The notes under the pieces: model-generated | The model's database searches: none | What the model was told of the DNA's origin: nothing | What the model saw: only the letters and a program-made list of their open reading frames with translations | Source of the DNA: JAFEDN01 sp963697455 | GTDB taxonomy: Bacteria; Pseudomonadota; Gammaproteobacteria; Coxiellales; Coxiellaceae | Direction of reading: 5' to 3' | NCBI GenBank assembly: GCA_963697455.1 | Contig: CAVOOI010000029.1 | Span: 59,242-123,241 of the forward strand | DNA length: 64,000 bases | In this document: piece after piece, positions 55,322 to 64,000 of the stretch | How positions within the stretch are numbered: the first letter of the stretch is position 1 | Layout of the letters: each line of letters starts with the position of its first letter | Program-made: the position numbers and the translations under genes

Positions 55322-55609
55322 ATGACATTACCGCATGAAACAATGAACGCTGAGAACAAAGCAGAAGCTCGAAAGAATCATTTACTGAATGATCAGTCTT
55401 TTAAAAGTCTCCTGAAGATTCAGAAAGAAATTGCCAAAGTAACCGGGTGGATGCCTTCATTGAGTACGTTGGTGAATGCCCTCGTGAATACCGATAATTT
55501 AATTTTGCTCAAAGCAGAAATACTGGAAGAATTCGAAAACAATAAAAAAACCCATACCGAAAATACTAAAAACACAGCAAGAACTGAATCGACTACCGAA
55601 TCGATTTAA
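55322..55609 (+). CDS. Small protein beside the iteron array
   Basis: 95 residues. Center FKSLLKIQKEIAKVTGWMPS, then LSTLVNALVNTDNLILLKAE may be a short DNA-binding helical motif; the tail is Thr/Glu/Asn-rich and disordered. No SD better than AGGAATCC. As the first gene facing the array it is a candidate for the array-binding protein, by position only. Confidence 0.55.
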   Translation: MTLPHETMNAENKAEARKNHLLNDQSFKSLLKIQKEIAKVTGWMPSLSTLVNALVNTDNLILLKAEILEEFENNKKTHTENTKNTARTESTTESI

Positions 55610-55754
55610 ACCGATTACTGACACTCAATCCTCATACCTTTCACCGTTTTAAAACCCACGCGGCCTGAACAATTCAGGTCTGATACGGCGGCGAGAATTT
55701 AATATTCTCATTTTTTTCATTCATTCATTCATTTTTAAAACTAGGAGTATTTTT

Positions 55755-56630
55755 ATGTCAAAATTCATTCAAGCGCTCATGAATCAAGAGCATCCACAAC
55801 GCCAGGCGCCGTTTTCACCCAGTCTGGGTCATGAAGCCCAGCGCCTTTACCAGGAAGCGGCTGAACACATGCGTCAGCATCGGCAAGGTTTTATGCAGGC
55901 CTATTCAGTCACTGAGAGTAAAATCAATATTAGTGTGCAGGCGCGTGTCACGGCGGAGTTGGACAGCGTGAATTTGCACGACCTCAACCAGTTCAAACGC
56001 ATTCGACGATTGATCATTGAGTGGAATCCCAATCCCTCTCAGGATAATTTTAGAACCTGTGACGCTGTCAAAAAAGCACTGATGACCTGTTTAATCGATG
56101 CCCGCAAAAAACAGCAGTTACAACGGGCTTGTCAGGAATATAAGGCACACCTGGCAGCAGATATCCGATCAGAACTCAACAGTGCTTTTCCTAACGTGTC
56201 TCGTCAATACGGTTTCAATCTGCCCGAACCGACGACCTCTTTTAAAAAGCCGTTACGACCGATTGAGAAACCGTCTACTTTAGATCACTTCCTCACACAT
56301 GAAGCAAAATCCCTGTCGCTGAATCAACACGAAGGACTGCAAAAAGCCATCAAAAAATATGAAACCGTGACCACACTACAACAGTCACTGACCACCCCCA
56401 AACCGGCACCGGCACAGGTTCAGGAATTTAAACAAGCGTTGCAACAACGAAAACCGATACTGGAAGACCATCGAGACAGCACGGCCATGCGATTTCTCAA
56501 AGGGGTCACTGCTCTCTTAACGTTAGGTGTTGCCGTCCTGTGTGGCATTTTCAGCGTCAAAGGAGAAGAAGCCTCGGAAAAAATGCAGCAGGTTGTCGAC
56601 AAACCCTCGATGGCTTACATGCCGAGATAA
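55755..56630 (+). CDS. Paralogous helical protein with C-terminal anchor, copy 1
   Basis: 291 residues with SD AGGAG. It is helical and basic, ending with HRDSTAMRFLKGVTALLTLG, then a hydrophobic stretch (VAVLCGIFSVKG), a probable membrane anchor followed by a short tail. The same layout is in the next gene. The motif 'RD-A-FxKGV..LSLGVA..CGI...KG' recalls C-terminal regions of proteins I associate with Legionella-type genomes. Function unknown. Confidence 0.65.
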   Translation: MSKFIQALMNQEHPQRQAPFSPSLGHEAQRLYQEAAEHMRQHRQGFMQAYSVTESKINISVQARVTAELDSVNLHDLNQFKRIRRLIIEWNPNPSQDNFRTCDAVKKALMTCLIDARKKQQLQRACQEYKAHLAADIRSELNSAFPNVSRQYGFNLPEPTTSFKKPLRPIEKPSTLDHFLTHEAKSLSLNQHEGLQKAIKKYETVTTLQQSLTTPKPAPAQVQEFKQALQQRKPILEDHRDSTAMRFLKGVTALLTLGVAVLCGIFSVKGEEASEKMQQVVDKPSMAYMPR

Positions 56631-56690
56631 ACCAGATCGGGAAAATGCTTTGAATGGATTTTTTTTTGATTTTATTTTAGGAGAAAGGTT

Positions 56691-57599
56691 ATGAGCAAAC
56701 TGATTGAACAATTTTTAGAAACCCATCATCAATGTACGGCGCAAAATTCAATATTTAATATTAGCCAGGCATTAGATCAGGAAGCCCAGGCGGTTATCAG
56801 GCAGGCACGAGCGGAATCACAAAGACGTTCCAAAGGGAAAAGCGCCGATGCTAATCATCAGCAAAAAATATTTAACGCCGTTTTAGCGGTGCATCTGACC
56901 CGATTGCTGGATAAGGTGGATTTAGTCAACATCACCCATTATAGCACGCTGGGAAACGCGATCCGGCGTTGGTGTCCGTGGCAATCCGGTCAGCAGCAAG
57001 CGTGCCTTGAAGTTCAGAAGATTTTACTGACTTTATTGCCGGTCGCCCGCCAGAAGCAGGAACTCAAGCAATTGTGCCAGGATTATCGAAATCATCTGGC
57101 CGTGGAAGTTGAGAAGGAAGCCAAAAACGACTCTGAGCAACACTATACGGTCAGTACTCAAAGAGGGACGCTATTATTTGGCGCACCGCCCGTGAATGAG
57201 CGCGCTCAGGTAAAAATGGTCACTGACTCCAGACCATCGGTTGAGAAATTAGTAGCAGAACCCACACGCGCTATCGGAAAACCAGACCAGCCCCCGTCTT
57301 TGGCCGTGCAAAAATATCAGGCAGTGAGCGCGCTGCAAGCCACTCTTAACACGCCTGTGAAATCTGCTCCGGAACAAATGAAGGATTTTAGGGCGCAATT
57401 CAAGATTCAACGTCCGGTCATTGAACAAGACCGGGATGGTTGGGCGATGAAATTCGCGAAAGGAGTGGCGACCGTGTTGTCTCTGGGTGTCGCCTGGTTG
57501 TGCGGTATCTGGAATGTCAAAGGTCAAGAGGCTGCGGGTGACCTGCAAACTACTTTAGACAAGCCACTGCCGCCCGTTGTGACTTGCCGGATGGGTTAA
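56691..57599 (+). CDS. Paralogous helical protein with C-terminal anchor, copy 2
   Basis: 302 residues with SD AGGAG. Shares with copy 1 the helical body (EVQKILLTLLPVARQKQELK) and the end (RDGWAMKFAKGVATVLSLGV then AWLCGIWNVKGQEA). Overall similarity is modest, so the duplication is old. 60 bases after copy 1, in one operon with it. Possible membrane-associated effector or maintenance protein; unproven. Confidence 0.65.
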   Translation: MSKLIEQFLETHHQCTAQNSIFNISQALDQEAQAVIRQARAESQRRSKGKSADANHQQKIFNAVLAVHLTRLLDKVDLVNITHYSTLGNAIRRWCPWQSGQQQACLEVQKILLTLLPVARQKQELKQLCQDYRNHLAVEVEKEAKNDSEQHYTVSTQRGTLLFGAPPVNERAQVKMVTDSRPSVEKLVAEPTRAIGKPDQPPSLAVQKYQAVSALQATLNTPVKSAPEQMKDFRAQFKIQRPVIEQDRDGWAMKFAKGVATVLSLGVAWLCGIWNVKGQEAAGDLQTTLDKPLPPVVTCRMG

Positions 57600-57679
57600 G
57601 GACGGATGGTGATTTGCCTGATCATCCTATCCAGATCCCTTAACCCGCGGTGCGGAAAAATAATAGAAAGGAACTTTGA

Positions 57680-57730
57680 AGTTCCCGGCCATTGTTTGCC
57701 GGGAACTGGCCGGATGCTGCTCTGATCCGG
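57680..57730. promoter_or_regulatory. Two hairpins before the coiled-coil gene
   Basis: AGTTCCCGGC / GCCGGGAACT (57680-57689, 57698-57707; 10 bp, 8-base loop) and CCGGAT / ATCCGG (57710-57715, 57725-57730) followed by TTTATTGTT. The second could be a weak terminator between genes; the first is a stable stem with unknown role. Confidence 0.45.
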
Positions 57731-57752
57731 TTTATTGTTAAAAGAGGTATCT

Positions 57753-59114
57753 ATGAAAAATTTACAAATCATCTGTGAACGTGCGGAAATCACTTTGCGG
57801 ATAGCCCATGATCAGTCGTTTCTCAATACTCCGGAGGTTCAGAGGATGATAGAAGCGGCGTTGCAAAAATCCCAGGTTGATCAACTGTCGTTACTACAAT
57901 ATCTTTCTTTAAAAATCATACAGCAATGCCAGCAATGGAACTGTTTATTGGGAGAAACCGCCTGGCAAAATGCGGCAGCCGGCTGTCTTGCTCAAATCGT
58001 TGGTCGAAGATGGACGCACGACCAAAGGCGAATTTGGCTGCGCCAAGCGGATGATTTGATCGAAATCGCTTATGTCACTCAAACGGTACGTCGGGATATT
58101 CATCAGACGGCTAAAGACCGGCAAATCCCTTCAGTGACGTTTGAGCAAGCCTATCAACAGGCTCGGCAAAGCTATCAAGAACAGCGAGAGGCACTGATTA
58201 TTTTGGAGGAACAAGTCAAGCAGGCGGGTAAAAACTACAGTCAACTGACTGGAAAACCCAATAGTGTGACTCTGGTTTCTCCTCACGGCATCCGTCAAAG
58301 TCTACCGGCGGAACTACCTCCTTATTCAAAAGCATCGACAGAAATGCGATTATCAGACCGCACCATTGAACATAAAATTCAGGTAGAAAAAGAGGCCCGT
58401 GTTGTTTATCAAGACTTGTGTCGGGAGGTGCTGAAAACACCCATACAGGCAACCTTAGCGCAACAGGTTCACCAGGGCAAGCAACGCTTGAGCGATTATG
58501 CCGCGCGGATTTTAAAAACGGCTGAAACGCTGCAGCAGGAAATGCAGCAAGATCACTTAATTTTTAGCAAACATCGCAACCAAATTCTAATCGCACACGA
58601 AAAACGCATTGCGCAATTGTCGGATACTCTAGGGCAAGTGATTCAAACCTGCCGTGATTTTCTTCTCAAAAATTCTGAAAGTCCCCGTTTTCTCAGTAAA
58701 TCATCACATCAGGCATTGACCGATCTGGTAAACACCGCGCAAGAGATGAAAAATCAATTGCAAAGTAATCCAGTGACTATTGATTCAAACGCTGTTCAGG
58801 AAAAAATTCTGCTCATAGAGAGTCATCGTCAGAATTATGAAAAATCGATTACCGGTTGGTATGGATTATTTTCGCGTTTTTCTAAAACTCAACAGCAGCG
58901 TGAAAAAATGAATCATGAATTAAAAAATTACATCGCCGACCTGGTGGTTCCAGCCTGTAATCTTTCTGATCGTGAAGGGGTAGTCACTGAAGACCAATTG
59001 AAAGCACAACAACAACGGATACAAGCATTAGAAAATCAAAAAACTCACTTGCAGACAAAAGCTAAAAAAATTCAGGAAATTCAGATTCCAACGGCTAAAA
59101 GCCTCTCCCTATGA
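57753..59114 (+). CDS. Coiled-coil hypothetical protein
   Basis: 453 residues from the ATG with SD AGAGGT. Almost entirely helical, with coiled-coil stretches (AYQQARQSYQEQREALIILE and QRIQALENQKTHLQTKAKKI). No catalytic motif, signal peptide or membrane span. Third gene of the run starting at 55755; separated from copy 2 by the hairpins. Function unknown. Confidence 0.65.
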   Translation: MKNLQIICERAEITLRIAHDQSFLNTPEVQRMIEAALQKSQVDQLSLLQYLSLKIIQQCQQWNCLLGETAWQNAAAGCLAQIVGRRWTHDQRRIWLRQADDLIEIAYVTQTVRRDIHQTAKDRQIPSVTFEQAYQQARQSYQEQREALIILEEQVKQAGKNYSQLTGKPNSVTLVSPHGIRQSLPAELPPYSKASTEMRLSDRTIEHKIQVEKEARVVYQDLCREVLKTPIQATLAQQVHQGKQRLSDYAARILKTAETLQQEMQQDHLIFSKHRNQILIAHEKRIAQLSDTLGQVIQTCRDFLLKNSESPRFLSKSSHQALTDLVNTAQEMKNQLQSNPVTIDSNAVQEKILLIESHRQNYEKSITGWYGLFSRFSKTQQQREKMNHELKNYIADLVVPACNLSDREGVVTEDQLKAQQQRIQALENQKTHLQTKAKKIQEIQIPTAKSLSL

Positions 59115-59305
59115 ATTTCAGAACAGACTTCGCCAGTGACCACGTTGCCCTCAAAGGTTGAGCCGCTTTATTGCTAGTCGGTTAAAACTAAAATCTCACA
59201 GAGGGTTTAACCTCCCCACTAGCTAAAATGACTCCCCGCGCTTGCTGTCATCATCCTGGGAAATTCCCTAAGAATCATTGACAACCTGCTCAAATTTAAT
59301 AATAA

Positions 59306-59327
59306 TAACGTTACAATAACGTTACAT
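59306..59327. promoter_or_regulatory. Tandem operator before the KfrA-like gene
   Basis: ATAACGTTACA occurs twice in direct tandem (59306 and 59317), containing palindromic TAACGTTA cores, just before the SD AAAGGAGG. KfrA proteins are known to bind sites at their own promoter. Confidence 0.6.
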
Positions 59328-59347
59328 TTATTGAAAGGAGGCAAAAT

Positions 59348-60025
59348 ATGATCAAAAAAGAACTGACTTACGCTGCGTTTATGGAAACACTGCAGGTTAT
59401 CCTCGCTGAGGGCCAGAAGCCTTCGGTGCGTGTTCTACGGGCTCGTCTCGGCGGCGGCTCTAATTCAACAATTGTGGAATATTTGCGTCGATGGCGCAGT
59501 GAATCCGCATTAGAAGAGTCAGCAGCAGGCCATGAGTTATCCGAAAGTATAAAAAGCTCTCTGAGGGCTGAATTTGGCCGGGTGGCGCAAATTATTCGAA
59601 CCGATGAGGCTGTTTTTCGCACGCAAATAGAAGCTCAACTGCAAGAAACAGCGGAACTCCTGAAAGAATCTGAAGCTCGATACCAAGAGTTAGAAACACA
59701 GCGCCAAACGGAACAGGCCACTGCCCAGCAAAGCATTTTGTCGCTGGAAAAACAACTTTCCGCTCGCGAAGAACGGATTGACACACTAGAGTACCAAATC
59801 CAGGAATTTTCAGAGAAACTGAAAGAGATATTGATAGAACAAAATACAGAACATCATGCGGCAGCCAAAGCGGAAGGCCGTGCCGAATTAGCTGAAGAAA
59901 TGATCTTAAAGCTGGAAACTCAGTTAGCTGATGCATCACGGGAACAAGAGATATTAAAACAGGCGCTAAAGGCAGCGGAAATTCAGGTGGCGGTGTTGAA
60001 ATCTCATACAGCAATAGAGAATTAA
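59348..60025 (+). CDS. kfrA: KfrA-like plasmid DNA-binding protein
   Basis: 225 residues: an N-terminal DNA-binding domain (EGQKPSVRVLRARLGGGSNS then TIVEYLRRWRSE), and a long coiled coil to the end. This is the KfrA plan, a plasmid protein that represses itself and aids stable maintenance through filament-like assemblies. SD AAAGGAGG lies 6 bases before the ATG. The same 11-base operator occurs before and after the gene. Confidence 0.85.
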   Translation: MIKKELTYAAFMETLQVILAEGQKPSVRVLRARLGGGSNSTIVEYLRRWRSESALEESAAGHELSESIKSSLRAEFGRVAQIIRTDEAVFRTQIEAQLQETAELLKESEARYQELETQRQTEQATAQQSILSLEKQLSAREERIDTLEYQIQEFSEKLKEILIEQNTEHHAAAKAEGRAELAEEMILKLETQLADASREQEILKQALKAAEIQVAVLKSHTAIEN

Positions 60026-60044
60026 ATCATCCTATTATTTTTTT

Positions 60045-60063
60045 ATAACGTTACAATAACGTT
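60045..60063. promoter_or_regulatory. Repeat of the KfrA operator after kfrA
   Basis: ATAACGTTACA (60045) followed by ATAACGTT (60056), the same tandem as upstream of the gene. Probably a KfrA binding site for the next unit. Confidence 0.55.
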
Positions 60064-60088
60064 TTGAAGATTTAAAAAAGATAAAAAT

Positions 60089-60193
60089 ATGATCAAAAGA
60101 CCACTTGTCCCGCGCATGGAATTTACCATCGATACTGGCAAGAGACCCACCCTTTGGAATGTCATTATGGGCTTTACGGGCAGGTCAATTTGA
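60089..60193 (+). CDS. Possible 34-residue peptide
   Basis: A short frame (MIKRPLVPRMEFTIDTGKRP, then TLWNVIMGFTGRSI) following the second KfrA operator, with a weak ribosome site (AAAAGA). Could be a leader, or the start of a deleted gene. Low support. Confidence 0.2.
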   Translation: MIKRPLVPRMEFTIDTGKRPTLWNVIMGFTGRSI

Positions 60194-60848
60194 TTAGCAA
60201 CTAGAGGGAGGTGGGTCAAAAATTTTTAGCACTCACCAACAAGGAAAAAAAGGAAAAACCTGGAATGCCCCTGAGTCAAGAACGCTTGCTTTCGATTAGC
60301 TATTCCCGGGATTTTTAGCAAAAAAATCAGTTGATTTATATTTATTTTACTCATACTAGACGATAAATTTAAAGTAAATACTCTGCGAAAAATACTTATT
60401 TTTTCGCTTGTAACAACATGATTATGTCTGATCAATCACTCCCGGCAACAATCGCTCCCCAACGTATTTCACAGCAACTCAAAATCTTTATGGAAAACGG
60501 AAGCTTTTCGCAAAATACTCAAGGCTTTTTGGTTAATCAATCGCATCAGAATGGAAAAAAATTCACAAAAGCCAGTTGCCAATTTAATATCTTCCTCTCG
60601 AATAAGCCATTCTTTTTCCTAAAGTTATAATTCTTAGTGACAAGTTTATGGTACTCTAATCGTGTTTCGCTTAAAAATTGATCATTTATTTTTCGGGTAA
60701 TTTTCTCTTTATAGTAGTCATCCAAAGATGATATGGAGTATAATTTCAGAAAGCATTTTCCAAAAATGAATATTAAAGGAACAATTTGAGGTGTCGATGT
60801 TTTAGATTATTGATCTCAAAGTGTTAAACCATAAAAAGGAAAAAATTT
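60194..60848. other. Intergenic region, no confident gene
   Basis: About 650 bases. A plus frame at 60418-60630 (MIMSDQSLPATIAPQRISQQ and on, 70 residues) lacks a ribosome site and a recognisable fold. ATTCCCGGGATTTTT at 60302 recurs inverted at 63668. The right end carries SD-like AAAAAGGAAAAAA before 60849. Confidence 0.35.
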
Positions 60849-62033
60849 ATGAGATTTCCTGAATTTGTAGAACTTGATCAATACGATATTCAAAATAAAA
60901 AGGATATCGAAAAAATATTTGAACAATTTTTATTATCAACTCAGTTGATCTCGTTTACTCAAGCAATTTTAAGACATAAAGTAAAAGCAAAAAAAATTAA
61001 AGTAGTCTTTAAGTCACAGTTGAAAGATTATATAAATGCTTTCAATTCACTGCCAATGAATCAATTTATTAATTCAATAGCAGATTCCAATTTACAAGGA
61101 GACCAAAAATTAGATCAAAAACAAATAAAATTTTTAACTAAAACTATAACAAAAACCATGTCCCCCACTATGATTAGAGAACCCATATTGGTTGAAATTA
61201 GCTACAGAATTGAACATATAATAAAAACTGAAGGGAAAAAAATTCTTGAAGAAGAACAAAAAATATCTGCAAAAATGGCTGCGGAAGTTTTAAGAAAAGA
61301 AGGAAGATTAATAGATTTTCCTAAATATACATCAATTGCTTTCAACCATTCAGAAATGAAGTCCACAACAACAGTCAATCAGTTTGTTGGTTATATGAAT
61401 TTTATCAGGGATATTATTAATCCTGTCAGAGAATTCAAACAATACACAGAAAATAGAAAAAAAGCACAAGAAATATATGAACTTATTAGTAAAATAGATG
61501 ACAAAATTAAAAAAAATGATCAATCCATACAAGAAATTAACCAGGATATAGAAATATTAGATATAGAACTCTATTGGTCAGAATATTTAGCATTTCATAG
61601 AATATCCGAAATGGATCCACCTCCAGGTCATAGCGCACATGGCTGTTTAGCAACTGCTTCTTCAGAAGGAGAGTTAAATTTACAAAAACATTTGGCGTGT
61701 AAATCAATCTTAGATGCTAAACTTGAAGAAAAAGAAAAATTTATTAGGGAAAAACTCTGTGAATTTTCGGACCACAAAGGTGGTTTGAATGAAAATCAAG
61801 CTGATATTTTAAAATTTTTTAATGCCTTAGAATATTGGAAAAATAATTTTGCAGGTATCTATCGAAGAAGGATAGATATAGAGCGTCTCTCAGATTTTAA
61901 AGCTGATCCAAAGAAAAAAGGCGTTACAATATATAGAAACGCGAAAGATGGTGAAAGAAAAGAATTGGTAGAGTCCAAACAATTTATGCAATTTTCAAAT
62001 TCTTTAGAAAAAGAGAAAAATGGTTTTATCTGA
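60849..62033 (+). CDS. AT-rich coiled-coil protein, probably 5' part of a broken gene
   Basis: 394 residues, very Lys/Glu/Ile-rich, helical, with a coiled coil near 200-240 (ISKIDDKIKKNDQSIQEINQ) and a short PPPGHSAHGCL segment near 260. SD AAAGG before ATG. The frame ends KEKNGFI, but the shifted frame continues without a start as FYLKSASVGHGVEHEFKCII, suggesting a frameshift near 62026. I see no known domain. AT content and style resemble host-interaction proteins of intracellular bacteria, by impression only. Confidence 0.55.
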   Translation: MRFPEFVELDQYDIQNKKDIEKIFEQFLLSTQLISFTQAILRHKVKAKKIKVVFKSQLKDYINAFNSLPMNQFINSIADSNLQGDQKLDQKQIKFLTKTITKTMSPTMIREPILVEISYRIEHIIKTEGKKILEEEQKISAKMAAEVLRKEGRLIDFPKYTSIAFNHSEMKSTTTVNQFVGYMNFIRDIINPVREFKQYTENRKKAQEIYELISKIDDKIKKNDQSIQEINQDIEILDIELYWSEYLAFHRISEMDPPPGHSAHGCLATASSEGELNLQKHLACKSILDAKLEEKEKFIREKLCEFSDHKGGLNENQADILKFFNALEYWKNNFAGIYRRRIDIERLSDFKADPKKKGVTIYRNAKDGERKELVESKQFMQFSNSLEKEKNGFI

Positions 62034-63524
62034 AATCTGCTTCAGTTGGGCATGGCGTAGAGCATGAATTTAAATGTATTATTTTTTTAAAACCTGGTGT
62101 ATTCGAATTATTAGAAGATCTTAAAACAGATAAAGAAGATGATGATAAAGCCACTGTGGTTACAAAAAGTAATGAGCCACATTGTTTTGGTATACACGAA
62201 AGATGCTCTCCCATTTTTTAATCAGTGTATTGAGAAAGTTCAGATATATTCGAAAAGTAATACACTTAAGCATACAATAGTTTTTACAGAATCAAATCCT
62301 TCTTCTTATTTAGTTACTTTTGATATAAATTTAACTGCTCCTACATTTTTATATCTCTCTCAAAGAGGGCATGTGTTTTCAAAAGTAATAGAAGGGGATC
62401 AATATTTTTATACCGGCGATGCAAAAAATGCGATGAAATGCTTTCAGGTTTTTTTAGATCAACCTCATAAAGATATTCTGACAGTAAGTATAGGTGCAGA
62501 AATATATTACAAAATGGCGTGCTGTGCACATGCTACTGGAAACTATCCAGAAGCTGATTTTAACTTCAGGGTATGTATCGAAGGTATCAAGCAGATTCTT
62601 GAGGAGGATTTGGCAACATCCACAATTTTTGACATCAACTGCCTTTCAAGCAGAATATAGCTATTATCATAAAATTTTTTATACTATTTATCGTGTTAGA
62701 TATGGGTATTTTCTTTATTCACAAAAACAATACGCAGCCGCCATTGATACTTAAAGAATTCGGATTTAGATAGTGAAAATAGTCTTTTCTTCTATAAATT
62801 CGAAAAACCAATTTTAGCACCTATCTTAAGGAACCATTTAGAAACTACAAATTTTTTTAGAATTAGAGTTGCTGTCTTTAGTTCTTATTTTTTACTTAAA
62901 TGCTATGATGAATTGAATTCTGCAGATTCAGATTTAGACACAGCTTATTATTTCATTCAACTGAGAAATTTATCTGAAAAGTATCAGCAGAAAATTATTA
63001 ATGAAATGCTCTATGATATTAATGTTGGTCAGTATGGACGTGTTTTGTTGTCATCAACATTCCCTGAAAAAGTGGAGATGGATACTTTATATTTGACAGT
63101 TAATAGCACTGCAAAAAAAATAACTGTTCAATCCGCTCAAATGAAACTTTCTAAAGAGCTTAACGAATTAGAATATAAATTGATATATCAGGAATTAAGG
63201 ACGAAAGAAGAGAAATATACAAACCCATATTGTACTACCAAAAATTATCCATGAACCCAATTTAGTCTATAGAATTGCATCATTATGCGACTGCACTACT
63301 GAAGATAAAGATGATATTACTGGAAAAGAAAGTAAAATGATCACTCCTCCTCAACTTTCACGCAACACCCCTCACATGACTCAAGTTCTGCTCGTTTTTT
63401 CAAAAAATATTCAACGCGGCAAAAATCTAATAAAGATTTTAACTATTTTAACGGTTGTGATTGTGCCTTTCTATAAAAATAACCTCTCTATAGAATCTGC
63501 TGGCAAAGCAATTATTTTAAATTA
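62034..63524 (+). pseudogene. Frameshifted continuation with TPR-like segments
   Basis: Successive pieces in different frames look like one protein: HGVEHEFKCIIFLKPGVFEL (62055-62225), then FSKVIEGDQYFYTGDAKNAM with TPR-like helices (62139-62660), a third piece YHKIFYTIYRVRYGYFLYSQ (to 62754), IQLRNLSEKYQQKIINEMLY (62913-63254), and a last piece to 63524. No piece has its own good ribosome site. The whole may continue the 394-residue frame before it. Several independent indels suggest true decay. Confidence 0.5.
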
Positions 63525-63709
63525 AAGTAAATTTTTGTGCTTGTTGGGAAATCTTAATTCTTTGGTTGCCGGGTATTGGTATTATGTTATTAACTTTTAC
63601 CTAAAGCGAAAAAATATTTATTAGGAAAAATACTACGAATTTATAACCATGATTCTAAATTTTTTTAAAAAATCCCGGGAATTTCTGGCTTTCGACTGAG
63701 TGTTTAACC

Positions 63710-64000
63710 ATGGATTTACTCAGAGAGGCTTATGGGGAGGGTAAAGACATTCTACCTCCCATTAATCTCAATAAAATGGTTAACCTGGCCGGACTAAAAA
63801 TCATGGCTAAAGAGACTCGTCATCCTGACTTTGCTGGCATTTATGATCGCCAAAAAGGTCTGATTATCGTCAACAAAAGTGATCCACTATTTCATAAAGT
63901 ATTTAACGTAGCGCACGAATTACGTCACTATTGTTTACATAGCAATAAACTCTCTGAAATTTTCTATCGACATCACCAGTATCTCCTCGAAGCCTATCCT
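63710..64000 (+). CDS. ImmA/IrrE-like metallopeptidase, partial
   Basis: 97 residues seen; the gene runs off the window. FNVAHELRHYCLHSNKLSEI contains HExxH (HELRH), the zinc site of ImmA/IrrE-type peptidases, and FAGIYDRQKGLIIVNKSDPL is the typical beta-strand before it. These enzymes cleave repressor proteins and regulate mobile elements, or serve in toxin-antitoxin pairs. The ATG at 63710 lacks a clear SD, and the frame is open back to 63659, so the true start is uncertain. Confidence 0.75.
   Translation, partial: MDLLREAYGEGKDILPPINLNKMVNLAGLKIMAKETRHPDFAGIYDRQKGLIIVNKSDPLFHKVFNVAHELRHYCLHSNKLSEIFYRHHQYLLEAYP

Noticed and set aside
60418..60630. 70-residue ORF
   Set aside because: No ribosome site and no fold; kept only as a comment in the intergenic entry.

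Overview
The window is an accessory replicon, most likely a conjugative plasmid or integrative conjugative element, of a gammaproteobacterium that lives with eukaryotic cells. Legionellales or a relative is my inference. It rests on a complete F-type transfer operon, a Fis-family protein, plasmid maintenance genes (KfrA-like, DUF3846-like, J-domain) and very large U-box/ankyrin proteins of the kind that intracellular bacteria inject into hosts. No rRNA, tRNA or core metabolic genes were seen. Base composition is mosaic: the transfer backbone is moderate in GC, while the cargo at 1-3.9 kb, 17-22 kb and 60.8-63.5 kb is strongly AT-rich.

Layout. (1) 0.1-3.9 kb: one large protein with an HNH nuclease domain, a helical-repeat centre and a PIN-like end, a candidate dual-nuclease defence protein. 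(2) 4.0-16.6 kb, minus strand: three tandem paralogues with U-box, ankyrin, coiled coil, propeller-like region and Ser-rich tail, plus a truncated fourth. The largest has an extra half of about 930 residues with pentapeptide repeats and coiled coil. (3) 16.9-22.3 kb: a Fis-like regulator, a membrane-anchored unknown, a NotI-like restriction enzyme with a D12-class methyltransferase and a DUF5677-like protein, then a frameshifted nuclease-like gene. (4) 22.3-28.5 kb: small plasmid genes (DUF3846-like, J-domain, several unknown families) driven by sigma70-like promoters that share sequence. (5) 28.5-38.5 kb: a repeat-rich candidate oriT, a ribbon-helix-helix accessory protein, traI (relaxase-helicase with an added primase/TOPRIM end), traD and a second ribbon-helix-helix gene. 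(6) 39.3-55.0 kb, minus strand: a ParB-methyltransferase, a small helix-turn-helix protein, then traA-L-E-K-B-V-C-trbI-W-U-trbC-F-H-G, mostly overlapping by 4-14 bases. traE carries one frameshift and traG two. (7) 55.0-60.1 kb: a symmetric 3+3 array of 22-bp-spaced iteron-like sites, a small unknown gene, two paralogous membrane-anchored proteins, a coiled-coil protein and a KfrA-like protein flanked on both sides by its probable operators. (8) 60.1-64 kb: an AT-rich, multiply frameshifted gene and the start of an ImmA/IrrE-like metallopeptidase running off the end.

How it fits together: the conjugation module would spread the element. The restriction-modification pair and the HNH-PIN protein would compete with phages or other plasmids. 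The U-box family would act inside a host cell if it is exported; no exporter for it is visible here, and the F-type system alone is not known to secrete such proteins. Frameshifts in traE and traG, and the lack of a traN in its usual place, suggest that transfer may be impaired unless these are sequencing errors.
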